The notes under the pieces were generated by a model. The model did not search any database and was not told the origin of the DNA. It was given only the letters and a program-made list of their open reading frames with translations. From Nautilus pompilius (Eukaryota > Mollusca > Cephalopoda > Nautilida > Nautilidae): a DNA stretch of 64,000 nt. Position 1 is the stretch's first letter, and every line of letters starts with the position of its first letter. The stretch spans positions 1-64,000 of the forward strand of contig JACATO010001068.1 of assembly GCA_018389105.1 (NCBI GenBank). Direction: 5' to 3'. The translations under genes were made by a program, and so were the position numbers. This document shows positions 12,749-27,700 of the stretch, one piece after another.

Positions 12749-15700
12749 CCAGAGGCTTTTGTATACATACTTTGTTGTGAGATAGCATGTTACCAGAAGT
12801 GGTGCCGGTAACAAATATCCAGGTATTGTAGTATACAGGTAGACACGGGATGGCAACTGGCATTTGCACGGCAGTCATCGACTTCAGACTGTTGAAAGTT
12901 AGAGAACAGATTTAAACATCGGTCAGATTTACAGCCCGATTCCAATTGTGCGACTATGGAATGGCAGAGAAACTATCATCAATGAAATGTGGTGGTTCGT
13001 AGATACCTCCGATAAAGATTCGTCGGCCAACTAACGGGGCAGTAATGGGTCCATTCTACACCACCCGCCGAAAGTTTTTTTACGGTAGCCAATTATTCAT
13101 TATTGGTTATGTCTATTCGTCAGTCTCTATGTTTGCCAACCACGTGAATGGTTCGGTCTCTTTTATCTAATCACCCAATGATCGTCACATTCCAGCGCTC
13201 TCAGTAATATTCCGAATACTGGTCAGTGCCCATAGACTTTCTTGGATATATTTGCATCTGTAGCATTCTTCTTTGATCACTACTGCCCGTGGAAATATCT
13301 TGGTACTTTCCATGCTAACATTTCGTAGTATCGAGTATAATGGCTCTCTTTCGTAATGATTCAGCCTATAAAATGTCAAACAAGAAGGGAGTCCCTTCTA
13401 CTGCCTGTTTACTCAGCCATATTCAGGTAAGGTTAACGTTAGATTGTCCTCCCTGTTCTGCTGTCTTCTCCCTCGTTAGGTCTGAAATAATTAATTGTTT
13501 CTGGAAAGAATACGACGGCCGTTTCCTGACAGTCTTGCATACCTTGAACAGATAATTAGTGTTGATTGATTTTACATATCTAGATGCAAATATCGGTTAA
13601 TTTGTTAATCTTTCATCTAATCCTTAGAAGTTGACGCCTTTAATTTTTAGAAGAGAAGAAACAAGAGTAATTTATAATCAGATTCCATCATCTTACAGTA
13701 ATTTTGCAAACAAGAGATGGAGTTTGACCTCCGTTAGAATCCAGTTGCCCAAGGAGCAGAGGCTTTTGTAAACATACTTTGTTGTAGGATACCATGTTAC
13801 CGGAAGTGGTGCCGGTGACAAGCATCCAGGTATTGTAGTATAAAGAAGTAGCCCCTGGTAGGCAACTGGCATTTGCATGGCAGTCATCGCCTTCAGGCTG
13901 TTGAAAGTTAGAGAACAGTTTTAAACATCGGTCAGATTTCCAGTCCGATTCCAATTATGCGTCTATGGAATGGCAGGGAAACTATCATCAATGAAATGTG
14001 GTGGTTCATAGATACCTCCGATAAAGATTCGGCCAACTAACGGGGCAGTAATGGTTCCCTTCTACACCCAGCCGAAAGTTTTAATACGGTAGCCAAATAT
14101 TCATTATTCGTTATGTCTATTCCTCAGTCTCTATGTTTGCGACCCACATGAATGGTTCGGTCTCTTTTACCTAATCACCCACTGATCGTCACATCCAGCC
14201 ATCACATTAATATTCCGAATACTGGTCAGTGCCCGTAGACTTCCTTGGATTTATTTCCATCTGTAGCATTCTTCTTTGATCACTGCGCCCGTGGAATATC
14301 TTGGTACCTTCCATGCTAACATTTCGTAGTATCGAGTATAATGGCTCTCTTTGGTAATGATTCAGCCTATGAAATGTCAAACAAGAAGGGAGCCCCTTCT
14401 ACTGACTGTTTACTCAGCCATATTCAGGTAAGGTTAACGTTAGATCGTCCTCCCTGTTCTGCTGTCTTCTCCCACGTTAGGTCTGAAATAATTAATTGTT
14501 TCTGGAAAGAATACGACGGCCGTTTTCCTGACAGTCTTGCATACCTGGAACAGATAATTAGTGTTGATTGATATTTACATAACTAGATGCAAATATCGGT
14601 TAATTTGTTAATCTTTGCATCTAATCCTTAGAAGTTGACGCCATTAATTTTTAGAAGAGAAGATACAAGAGTAATTTATAATCAGCTTCCATCATCTTGG
14701 AGTATTTTTGTCAGAAAGAGATGGAGTTTGACCTCGGTTAGAATCCAGTTGCCCACGGAGCAGAGGCTTTTGTTTACATACTTTGTTGTAAGATACCATG
14801 TTACTTGAAGAGGTGCCGGTGACAAATATCCAGGTATTGTAGTATAAAGAGGTAGACATGGGATGGCAACTGGCATTTGCACGGCAGTCATCGCCTTCAG
14901 GCTGTTGAAAGTTAGAGAACAGTTTTAAACATCGGTTAGATTTCCAGCCCGATTCCAATTGTGCGTCTATGGAATGGCAAAGAAACTATCATCAATGAAA
15001 TCTGGTGGTTAGTAGATACCTCCGATAAAGATTCGGCCAACTAAGGGGGCAGTAATGGCTCCCTTATTCAGTCGGTTGAAAGTTTTATTACGGTGGCCAA
15101 TTATTCAATATTAATTATGTCTATTCGTCAGTCTCTATGTTTGCCAACCACGTGAATGGTTCGGTCTCTTTTACCTAATCACCCACTGATCGTCACATCC
15201 AGCCATCACATTAAATATTCCGAATACTGGAAAGTGCCCGTAGACTTCCTTGGATTTATTTGCATCTGTAGCATTCTTCTTTGATCACTGCGCCCGTGGA
15301 ATATCTTGGTACCTTCCATGCTAACATTTCGTAGTATCGAGTATAATGGCTCTCTTTGGTAATGATTCAGTCTATAAAATTTGAAACAAGAAGGGAGTGC
15401 CATCTACTGCATGTTGACTCAGCCATATTCTGGTAAGGTTAACGTTAGATTGTCCTCCCTGTTCTGCTGTCTTCTCCCTCATAAGTTCTGAAATAATTAA
15501 CTGTTTCTGGAAAGAATACGACGGCCGTTTTCCAGACACTCTTGCATACCTTGAACAGATAATTAGTGTTGATTGATATTTACATATCTAGATGCAATTA
15601 CCGGTTAATTTGTTACATCTTGACATCTAATCCTTAGAATTTGACGCCACTAATTTATAGAAGAGAGGAAATAAGAGTAATTTATAATCAGCTTCCATCA

Positions 15701-18700
15701 TCTTGGAGTATTTTTGTCCTCAAGAGATGGAGTTTGACCTCCGTTAGAATCCAGTTGCCCAAGGAGTAGAGGCTTTTGTATACATAATTTGTTGTAAGAT
15801 ACCATGTTACAAGAAGTGGTGCCGGTAACAAATATCCAGGTATTGTAGTATACAGGTAGACACGGGATGGCAACTGGCATTTGCACGGCAGTCATCGATT
15901 TCAAGCAGTTGAAAGTTAGAGAACAGTTTTAAACATCGGTCAGATTTCCCGTCCATTTCCAATAGTACGTTTATGGAATGGCGGAGAAACTATCATCAAT
16001 GAAATGTGGTGGTTCGTAGATACCTCCGATAAAGATTCGGCCAACTAACGGGGCAGTAATGAGTCCCTTCTACACCCAGCCGAAAGTTTTGTTACGGTAG
16101 CCAATTATTCATTATTGGTTATGTCTATTCGTCAGTCTCTATGTTTGCCAAACACGTGAATGGTTCGGTCTCTTTTACCTAATCACCCACTGATCTTCAC
16201 ATCCAGCCATCACATTAATATTCCGAATACTGGTCAGTGCCCGTAGACTTCCTTGGATTTATTTGCATCTGTAGCATTCTTCTTTGAACACTGCGCCCGT
16301 GGAATATCTTGGTACCTTCCATTCTAACATTTCGTAGTATCGAGTATAATGGCTCTCTTTGGAAATGATTCAGCCTATAAAATGTCAAACAAGAAGGGAG
16401 ACCATTCTACTGCCTGTTGACTCAGCCATATTCAGGTAAGGTTAACGTTAGATTGTGCTCCCTGTTCTGCTGTCTTCTCCCTCGTTAGGCCTGAAATAAT
16501 TAACTTTTTCCGGAAAGAATACGACGGCCGTTTTCCTGACAGTCTTGCATACCTGGAACAGATAATTAGTGTTGATTGATATTTACATATCTAGATGCAA
16601 ATATCGGTTAATTTGTTAATCTTTTCATCTAATCCTTAGAAGTTGACGCCATTAATTTTTAGAAGAGAAGAAACAAGAGTAATTTATAATCAGCTTTCAT
16701 CATCTTGGAGTATTTTTGTCTTCAAGAGATGGGGCTTGAACTCCGTTAGAATCCAGTTGCCCACGGAGCAGAGGCTTTTGTATACATACTTTGTTGTGAG
16801 ATACCATGTTACCAGAAGTGGTGCCGGTAACAAATATCCAGGTATTGTAGTATAAAGAGGTAACACGGGATGGGCGGCATTTGCATGGTCACATGGCAGT
16901 CATCGCCTTCAGGCTGTTGAAAGTTAGAGAACAGTTTTAAAACATCGGTCAGATTTCCCGTCCGTTACCAATTGTGCGTCTGTGGAATGGCCGAGAAACT
17001 ATCATCAATGAAATATGGTGGTTCATAGATACCTCCGATAAAGATTCGGCCAACTAACGGGGCAGTAATGGGTCCCTTATTCAGTCGGTTGAAAGTTTTA
17101 TTACGGTAGCCAATTATTCAGTATTGGTTATGTCTATTCTTCAGTCTCTATGTTTGCGAACCACCTCAATGGTTCGGTCTCTTTTAGCTAATCACCCACT
17201 GATCGTCACATCCAGCCATCACATTAATATTCCGAATACTGGACAGTGCCCGTAGACTTCCTTGGATTTATTTGCATCTGTAGCATTCTTCTTTGAACAC
17301 TGCGCCCGTGGAATATCTTTGTACCTTCCATGCTAACATTTCATAGTATCGAGTATAATGGCTCTCTTTGGTAATGATTCAGCCTATAAAATGTAAAACA
17401 AGAAAGGAGTCCCTTCTACTGCCTATTGACTCAGCCATAATCAGGTAAGGTTAACGTTAGATTGTCCTCCCTGTTCTGCTGTCTTCTCCCTCGTTAGGTC
17501 TGAAATAATTAACTGTTTCTGGAAAGAATACGACGGCCGTTTTCCTGACACTCTTGCATACCTTGAACAGATAATTAGTGTTGATTGATATTTACATATC
17601 TAGATGCAAATACCGGTTAATTTGTTACGTCTTGACATCTAATCCTTAGAAGTTGACACCATTAATTTTTAGAAGAGAGGAAACAAGAGTAATTTATAAT
17701 CAGCTTCCATCATCTTGCAGTAATTTTGCAAACAAGAGATGGAGTTTGACCTCCGTTAGAATCCAGTTGCCCATGGAGAAGAGGCTTTTGTATACATACT
17801 TTGTTGTGAGATACCATGTTACCGGAAGTGGTGCTGGTGACAAACATCCAGGTATTGTAGTATAAAGAGGTAGCCCCTGGGAGGCAACTGGCATTTGCAC
17901 GGCAGTCATCGCCTTCAGGCTGTTGAAAGTTAGAGAACAGTTTTAAACATCGGTCATATTTCCAGTCCGATTCCAATTGTGCGTCTGTGGAATGGCCGAG
18001 AAACTATCATCAATGAAATATGGTGGTTCATAGATACCTCCGATAAAGATTCGACCAACTAACGGGGCAGTAATGGGTCCCTTATTCAGTCGGTTGAAAG
18101 TTTTATTACGGTAGCCAATTATTCATTATTGGTTATGTCTATTCGTCAGTCTCTATGTTTGCCAACCACGTGAATGGTTCGGTCTCTTTTACCTAATCAC
18201 CCACTGATCTTCACATCCAGCCATCACATTAATATTGCAAATACTGGTCAGTGCCCTTAGACTTCCTTGGATTTATTTGCATCTGTAGCATCCTCACTTT
18301 GAAAACTGCGCCCGTGGAATATCTTGGTACCTTCCATGCTAACATTTCGTAGTATCGAGTATAATGGCTCTCTTTGGTAATGATTCAGCCTATAAAATGT
18401 CAAACAAGAAGGGAGTCCCTTCTACTGCCTGTTGACTCAGCCATAATCAGGTAAGGTTAACGTTAGATTGTCCTCCCTGTTCTGCTGTCTTCTCCCTCGT
18501 TAGGTCTGAAATAATTTACTGTTTCTGGAAAGAATATGACGGCCGTTTTCCTGACACTCTTGCATACCTTGAACAGATAATTAGTGTTGATTAATATTTA
18601 CATATCTAGATGCAAATATCGGTTAATTTGTTACATCTTGTCATCTAATCCTTAGAAGTTGACGCCATTAATTTTTAGAAGAGAGGAAACAAGAGTAATT

Positions 18701-21700
18701 TATAATCAGCTTCCATCATCTTGCAGTAATTTTGCAAACAAGAGATGGAGTTTGACCTCCGTTAGAATCCAGTTGCCCATGGAGAAGAGGCTTTTGTGTA
18801 CATACTTGTTGTAAGATAACATGTTACCGGAAGTGGTGCTGGTGACAAACATCCAGATATTGTAGTATAAAGCGGTAGCCCCTGGGGGCAACTGGCATTT
18901 GCACGGCAGTCATCGCGCCTTCAGGCTGTTGAAAGTTAGAGAACAGTTTTAAACATCGGTCAGATTTCCAGTCCGATTCCAATTGTGCGTCTGTGGAATG
19001 GCAGAGAAACTATCATCAATGAAATGTGGTTGTTCAAAGATACCTCCGATAAAGATTCGACCAACTAACGGGGCAGTAATGGGTCCCTTATTCAGTCGGT
19101 TGAAAGTTTTATTACGGTAGCCAATTATTCAGTATTGGTTATGTCTATTCGTCAGTCTCTATGTTTGCGAACCACGTACATGGTTCGGTCTCTTTTATCT
19201 AATCAACCACTGATCGTCACATCCAGCCATCACATTAATATTCCGAATACTGGTCAGTGCCCGTAGACTTCCTTGGATTTATTTGCATCTGTAGCATTCT
19301 TCTTTGATCACTGCGCCCGAAGAATATCTTGGTACCTTCCATGCTAACATTTCGTAGTATCGAGTATAATGGCTCTCTTTCGTAATGATTCAGCCTATAA
19401 AATGACAAACAAGAAGGGAGCCCCTTCTACTGACTGTTTACTCAGCAATATTCAGGTAAGGTTAACGTTAGATTGTCCTCCCTGTTCTGCTGTCTTCTCC
19501 CTCGTTAGGTCTGAAATAATTAATTGTTTCTGGAAAGAATACGACGGCCGTTTTCCTGACAGTCTTGCATACCTGGAACAGATAATTAGTGTTGATTGAT
19601 ATTTACATATTTAGATGCAAATATCGGTTAATTTGTTAATCTTTTCATCTAATCCTTTGAAGTTGACGCCATTAATTTTTAGAAGAGAAGAATCAAGAGT
19701 AATTTATAATCAGCTTCCATCATCTTGGAGTATTTTTGTCAGCAAGAGATGGAGTTTGACCTCCGTTAGAATCCAGTTGCCCATGGAGAAGAGGCTTTTG
19801 TATACATACTTTGTTGTAAGATACCATGTTACCGGAAGTGGTGCTGGTGACAAACATCCAGGTATTGTAGTATAAAGAGGTAGCACCTGTAGCACCATTT
19901 AGGCAACTGGCATTTGCATCAGTCATGTTCGGACAGTTGAAAGTTAGAGAATCAGTTTTTATAACACACATCGTTAGATTTACCCGATACCAGCGTGGCA
20001 TGGAAATAATCAATATGAATGGTAAATATCTCTATAGATCTCGTCCAAGATCCAGAATCGGAAGTAATGGGGCAGTAATGGGTCCCTTCTACACCCAGCC
20101 GCCGAAAGTTTTGTTACGGTAGCCAATTATTCATTATTGGTTATCTATTCTTCAGTCTCTATGTTTGCGAACAACGTGAATGGTTCGGTCTCTTTTATCT
20201 AATCACCCACTGATCGTCACATCCAGCGCTCTCAGTAATATTCCGAATACTGGTCAGTGCCCATAGACTTTCTTGGATATATATGCATCTGTAGCATTCT
20301 TCTTTGATCACTGCGCCCGAAAAATATCTTGGTACTTTCCATGCTAACATTTCGTAGTATCGAGTATAATGGCTCTCTTTCGAATGATTCAGCCTATAAA
20401 ATGTCAAACAAGAAGGGAGTCCCCTTCTACTACTGCCTGTTTACTCAGCCATATTCAGGTAAGGTTAACGTTAGATTGTCCTGTTCCCTGTTCTTCTGCT
20501 GTCTTCTCCCTCGTTAGGTCTGAAATAATTAATTGTTTCTGGAAAGAATACGACGGCCGTTTTCCTGACAGTCTTGCATACCTGGAACAGATAATTAGTG
20601 TTGATTGATATTTACATATCTAGATGCAAATATCGGTTAATTTGTTAATCTTTTCATCTAATCCTTAGAAGTTGACGCCATTAATTTTTAGAAGAGAAGA
20701 AACAAGAGTAATTTATAATCAGGTTCCATCATCATGGAGTATTTTTGTCCTCAAGAGATGGGGCTTGAACTCCGTTAGAATCCAGTTGCCCACGGAGCAG
20801 AGGCTTTTGTATATATACTTTGTTGTGAGATACCATGTTACCAGAAGTGGTGCCGGTAACAAATATCCAGGTATTGTAGTATAAAGAGGTAGACACGGGA
20901 TGGCAACTGGCATTTGCATGGCAGTCATCGCCTTCAGGCTGTTGAAAGTTAGAGAACAGTTTTTAAACATCGGTCAGATTTCCCGTCCGTTTCCAATAGT
21001 GCGTCTATGGAATGGCAGAGAAACTATCATCAATGAAATGTGGTGTTCATAGATACCTCCGATAAAGATTCGGCCACCTAACGGGCAGTAATGGGTCCCT
21101 TATACACCCAGCCGAAAGTTTTATTACGGTAGCCAATTATTCATTATTGGTTATGTCTATTCGTCAGTCTCTATGTTTGCCAACCACGTAAATGGTTCGG
21201 TCTCTTTTACCTAATCAGCCAATGATCGTCACATCCAGCGCTCTCAGTAATATTCCGAATACTGGTCAGTGCCCGTAGACTTCCTTGGATTTATTTGCAC
21301 TGTAGCATCTTCTTCTTTGAACACTCGCCCGTGGAATATCTTGGTACCTTCCATGCTAACATTTCGTAGTATCGAGTATAATGGATCTCTTTCGTAATGA
21401 TTCAGCCTATAAAATGACAAACAAGAAGGGAGCCCTTTCTACTGACTGTTGTCTCAGCCATATTCAGGTAAGGTTAACGTTAGATTGTCCTCCCTGTTCT
21501 GCTGTCTTCTCCCTCGTTAGGTCTGAAATAATTAACTGTTTTCTGGAAAGAATACGACGGCCGTTTTCCTGACACTCTTGCATACCTTGAACAGATAATA
21601 AGTGTTGATTAATATTTACATATCTAGATGTAATTACCGGTTACTTAGTTACATCTTTACATCTAATGCTTAGAAGTTGACGCCATTAATTTTTAGAAGA

Positions 21701-24700
21701 GAAGAAACAAGAGTAATTTATAATCAGCTTCCATCATCTTGGAGTATTTTTGTCCTTAACAGATGGACTTTGACCTCCGTTAGAATCCAGTTGCCCACGG
21801 AGCAGAGGCTTTTGTATACATAATTTGTTGTAAGATACCATGTTACCAGAAGTGGTGCCGGTGACAAACATCCAGGTATTGTAGTATAAAGAGGTAGCCC
21901 CTGGTAGGCAACTGGCATTTGCACGACAGTCATCGCCTTCAGGCTGTTGAAAGTTAGAGAACAGTTTTAAACATCGGACAGATTTCCCGTCCGATACCAA
22001 TAGTGCGTCTGTGGAATGGCAGAGAAACTATCATCAATGAAATGTGGTGGTTCATAGATACCTCCGATAAAGATTCGGCCAACTAACGGGGAAGTAATGA
22101 GTCCCTTCTACACCCAGTCGAAAGTTTTGTTACGGTAGCCAATTATTCATTATTGGTTATGTCTATTCGTCAGTCTCTATGTTTGCCAACCACGTGAATG
22201 GTTCGGTCTCTTTTACCTAATCACCCACTGATCGTCACATCCAGCCATCACATTAATATTCCGAATACTGGTCAGTGCCCGTAGACTTCCTTGGATTTAT
22301 TTGCATCTGTAGCATCCCCACTTTGAAAACTGCGCCCGTGGAATATCTTGGTACCTTCCATGCTAACATTTCGTAGTATCGAGTATAATGGATCTCTTTC
22401 GTAATGATTCAGCCTATATAAATGTAAAACAAGAAAGGAGTCCCTTCTACTGCCTGTTGACCGCAGCCATATTTAGGTAAGGTTAACCTTAGATTGTCCT
22501 CCCAGTTCTGCTGTCTTCTCCCTCGTTAGGTCTGAAATAATTAATTGTTTCTGGAAAGAATACGACGGCCGTTTTCCTGGCAGTCTTGCATACCTTGAAC
22601 AGATAATAAGTGTTGATTAATATTTACATATCTAGATGTAATTACCGGTTACTTAGTTACATCTTTACATCTAATGCTTAGAAGTTGACGCCATTAATTT
22701 TTAGAAGAGAAGAAACAAGAGTAATTTGTAATCAGCTTCCATCATCTTGGAGTATTTTGGTCAGCAAGAGATGGAGTTTGACCTCCGTTAGAATCCAGTT
22801 GCCCAAGGAGCAGAGGCTTTTGTATACATACTTTGTTGTAAGATACCATGTTACCGGAAGTGGTGCTGGTGACAAACATCCAGGTATTGTAGATTAAAGA
22901 GGTAGCCCCTGGTAGGCAACTGGCATTTGCACGGCAGTCATCGCCTTCAGGCTGTTGAAAGTTAGAGAACAGTTTTAAACATCGGTCAGATTTCCAGTCC
23001 GATTCCAATTGTGCGTCTATGGAATGGCAGAGAAACTATCATCAATGAAATATGGTGGTTCGTAAAATACCTCCGATAAAGATTCGGCCAACTAACGGGG
23101 CAGTAAGGGTCCCTTCTACACCCAGCCGAAAGTTTTATTACGGTAGCCAATTATTCATTATTGGTTATGTCTATTCTTCAGTCTCTATGTTTGCGAACCA
23201 TCTCAATGGTTCGGTCTCTTTTATCTAATCACCCACTGATCGTCACATCCAGCCATCACATTAATATTCCGAATACTGGAGTGCCCGTAGACTTCCTTGG
23301 ATTTATTTGCATCTGTAGCATTCTTCTTTGATCACTGCGCCCGTGGAATATCTTGGTACCTTCCATGCTAACATTTCGTAGTATCGAGTATAATGGCTCT
23401 CTTTGGTAATGATTCAGCCTATAAAATGTCAAACAAGAAGGGAGTCCCTTCTACTGCCTGTTGACAGCAGCCACATTCAGGTGAGGTTAACGTTAGATTG
23501 TCCTCCCTGTTCTGCTGTCTTCTCCCTCATAAGGTCTGAAATATTTAACTGTTTCTGGAAAGAATACGACGGCCGTTTTCCTGACAGTCTTGCATACCTG
23601 GAACAGATAATTAGTGTTGATTGATATTTACATATCTAGATGCAAATATCGGTTAATTTGTTAATCTTTTCATCTAATCCTTAGAAGTTGACGCCATTAA
23701 TTTTTAGAAGAGAAGAAACAAGAGTAATTTATAATCAGCTTCCATCATCTTGGAGTATTTTTGTCAGAAAGAGATGGAGTTTGACCTTCGTTAGAATCCA
23801 GTTGCCCATGGAGAAGTGGCTTTTGTATACCTACTTTGTTGTAAGATACCATGTTACCTGAAGTGGTGCTGGTGACAAACATCCAGGTATTGTAGTATAA
23901 AGAGGTAGCCCCTGGTAGGCAACTGGCATTTGCACGGCAGTCATCGCCTTCAGGCTGTTGAAAGTTAGAGAACAGTTTTAAACATCGGTCAGATTTCCCG
24001 TCCGATACCAATATTGCGTTTATGGAATGGCAGAGAAACTATCATCAATGAAATGTGGTGGTTCATAGATACCTCCGATAAAGATTCGGCCAACTAACGG
24101 GGCATTAATGGTTCCCTTCTACACCCAGCCGAAAGTTTTGTTACGGTAGCCAATTATTCATTATTGGTTATGTCTATTCGTCAGTCTCTATGTTTGCCAA
24201 CCACGTGAATGGTTCGGTCTCTTTTATCTAATCACCCAATGATCGTCACATCCAGCGCTCTCAGTAATATTCCGAATACTGGTCAGTGCCCGTAGACTTT
24301 CTTGGATTTATATGCATCTGTAGCATTCTTCTTTGATCACTGCGCCCGAAGAATATCTTGGTACTTTCCATGCTAACATTTCGTAGTATCGAGTATAATG
24401 GCTCTCTTTCGTAATGATTCAGCCTATAAAATGACAAACAAGAAAGGAGTCCCTTCTACTGACTGTTTACTCAGCCATATTCAGGTAAGGTTAACGTTAG
24501 ATTGTCCTCCCTGTTCTGCTGTCTTCTCCCTCGTTAGGTCTGAAATAATTAATTGTTTCTGGAAAGAATACGACGGCCGTTTTCCTGACAGTCTTGCATA
24601 CCTGGAACAGATAATTAGTGTTGATTGATATTTACATATCTAGATGCAAATATCGGTTAATTTGTTAATCTTTTCATCTAATCCTTAGAAGTTGACGCCA

Positions 24701-27700
24701 TTAATTTTTAGAAGAGAAGAAACAAGAGTAATTTATAATCAGCTTCCATCATCTTGGAGTATTTCTGCAAAGAAGAGATGGAGTTTGATCTCCGTTAGAA
24801 TCCAGTTGCCCAAGGAGCAGAGGCTTTTGTATACATACTTTGTTGTAAGATAACATGTTACAAGAAGTGGTGCCGGTGACAAATATCCAGGTATTGTAGT
24901 ATAAAAGGGTTGTCCCTGGTAGGCAACTGGCATTTGCATGGCAGTCATCGCCTTCAGGCTGTTGAAAGTTAGAGAACAGTTTTAAACATCGGTCAGATTT
25001 CCCGTCCGATACCAATAGTGCGTTTATGGAATGGCAGAGAAACTATCATCAATGAAATGTGGTGGTTCATAGATATCTCCGATAAAGATTCGGCCAACTA
25101 ACGGGGCAGTAATGGTTCCCTTCTACACCCAGCCGAAAGTTTTATTACAGTAGACAATTATTCATTATTGGTTATGTTTATTCGTCAGTCTCTATGTTTG
25201 CCAAACACGTGAATGGTTCGGTCTCTTTTACCTAATCACCCACTGATCTTCACATCCAGCCATCACATTAATATTGCGAATACTGGTCAGTGCCCGTAGA
25301 CTTCCTTGGATTTATTTGCATCTGTAGCATCCCCACTTTGAAAACTGCGCCCGTGGAATATCTTGGTACCTTCCATGCTAACATTTCGTAGTATCGAGTA
25401 TAATGGCTCTCTTTGGTAATGATTCAGCCTATAAAATGTCAAACAAGAAGGGAGTCCCTTCTACTGCATGTTGACTCAGCCATATTCTGGTAAGGTTAAC
25501 GTTAGATTGTCCTCCCTGTTCTGCTGTCTTCTCCCTCGTTAGGTCTGAAATAATTAACTGTTTCTGGAAAGAATACGACGGCCGTTTTCCTGACAGTCTT
25601 GCATACCTTTAACAGATAATTAGTGTTGATTGATATTTACATAAGTAGATGCAATTACCGGTTAATTTGTTACATCTTGACATCTAATCCTTAGAAGTTG
25701 ACGCCATTAATTTATAGAAGAGAGGAAATAAGAGTAATTTATAATCAGCTTCCATCATCTTGGAGTATTTTTGTCCTCAAGAGATGGAGTTTGACCTCCG
25801 TTAGAATCCAGTTGCCCACGGAGCAGCGGCTTTTGTATACATACTTTGTTGTGAGATACCATGTTACCAGAAGTGGTGCCGGTAACAAATATCCAGGTAT
25901 TGTAGAATAAAGAGGTAGACACGGGATGGCAACTGGCATTTGCATGGCAGTCATCGCCTTCAGGCTGTTGAAAGTTAGAGAACAGTTTTAAACATCGGTC
26001 AGATTTCCCGTCCGATACCAATAGTGCGTTTATGGAATGGCAGAGAAACTATCATCAATGAAATGTGGTGGTTCATAGATATCTCCGATAAAGATTCGGC
26101 CAACTAACGGGGCAGTAATGGGTCCCTTCTACACCCAGCCGAAAGTTTTGTTACGGTAGCCAATTATTCATTATTGGTTATGTCTATTCTTCAGTCTCTA
26201 TGTTTGCGAACCATCTCAATGGTTCGGTCTCTTTTATCTAATCACCCACTGATCGTCACATCCAGCCATCACATTAATATTCCGAATACTGGAGAGTGCC
26301 CGTAGACTTCCTTGGATTTATTTGCATCTGTAGCATTCTTCTTTGATCACTGCGCCCGTGGAATATCTTGGAAACTTCCATGCTAACATTTCGTAGTATC
26401 GAGTATAATGGCTCTCTTTGGTAATGTTTCAGCCTATAAAATGTCAAACAAGAAGGGAGTCCCTTCTACTGCATGTTGACTCAGCCATATTCAGGAAAGG
26501 TTAACGTTAGATCGTCCTCCCTGTTCTGCTGTCTTCTCCCTCGTTAGGTCTGAAATAATTAACTGTTTCTGGAAAGAATACGACGGCCGTTTTCCTGACA
26601 CTCTTGCATACCTTGAACAGATAATAAGTGTTGATTGATATTTACATATCTAGATGCAAATACCGGTTAATTTGTTACATCTTGACATCTAATCCTTAGA
26701 AGTTGACGCCATTAATTTTTAGAAGAGAAGAAAGAAGAGTAATTTATAATCAGCTTCCATCATCTTGGAGTATTTTTGTCAGCAAGAGATGGAGTTTGAC
26801 CTCCGTTAGAATCCAGTTGCCCAAGAGCAGAGGCTTTTGTATACATACTTTGTTGTAAGATACCATGTTACCAGAAGTGGTGCCGGTGACAAATATCCAG
26901 GTATTGTAGTATAAAAGGGTTGTCCCTGGTAGGCAACTGGCATTTGCACGGCAGTCATCGCCTTCAGGCTGTTGAAAGTTAGAGAACAGTTTTAAACATC
27001 GGTCAGATTTCCCGTCCGATACCAATAGTGCGTCTATGGAATGGCAGAGAAACTATCATCAATGAAATATGGTGGTTCATAGATACCTCCGATAAAGATT
27101 CGGCCAACTAACGGGGCAGTAATGGGTCCCTTCTACACCCAGCCGAAAATTTTGTTACTGTAGCCAATTATTCATTATTGGTTATGTTTATTCGTCAGTC
27201 TCTATGTTTGCCAAACACGTGAATGGTTCGGTCTCTTTTACCTAATCACCCACTGATCTTCACATCCAGCCATCACATTAATATTGCAAATACTGGTCAG
27301 TGCCCGTAGACTTCCTTGGATTTATTTGCATCTGTAGCATTCTTCTTTGAACACTGCGCCCGTGGAATATCTTGGTACCTTCCATGCTAACATTTCGTAG
27401 TATCGAGTATAATGGCTCTCTTTGGTAATGATTCAGCCTATAAAATGTCAAACAAGAAGGGAGTCCCTTCTACTGCCTGTTGACTCAGCCATATTCAGGT
27501 AAGGTTAACGTTAGATTGTCCTCCCTGTTCTGCTGTCTTCTCCCTCGTTAGGTCTGAATAATAATTAACTCATTCTGGAAAGAATACGACGGCCGTTTTC
27601 CTGACACTCTTGCATACCTTTAACAGATAATAAGTGTTGATTGATATTTACATATCTAGATGCAAATATCGGTTAATTTGTTAATCTTTTCATCTAATCC

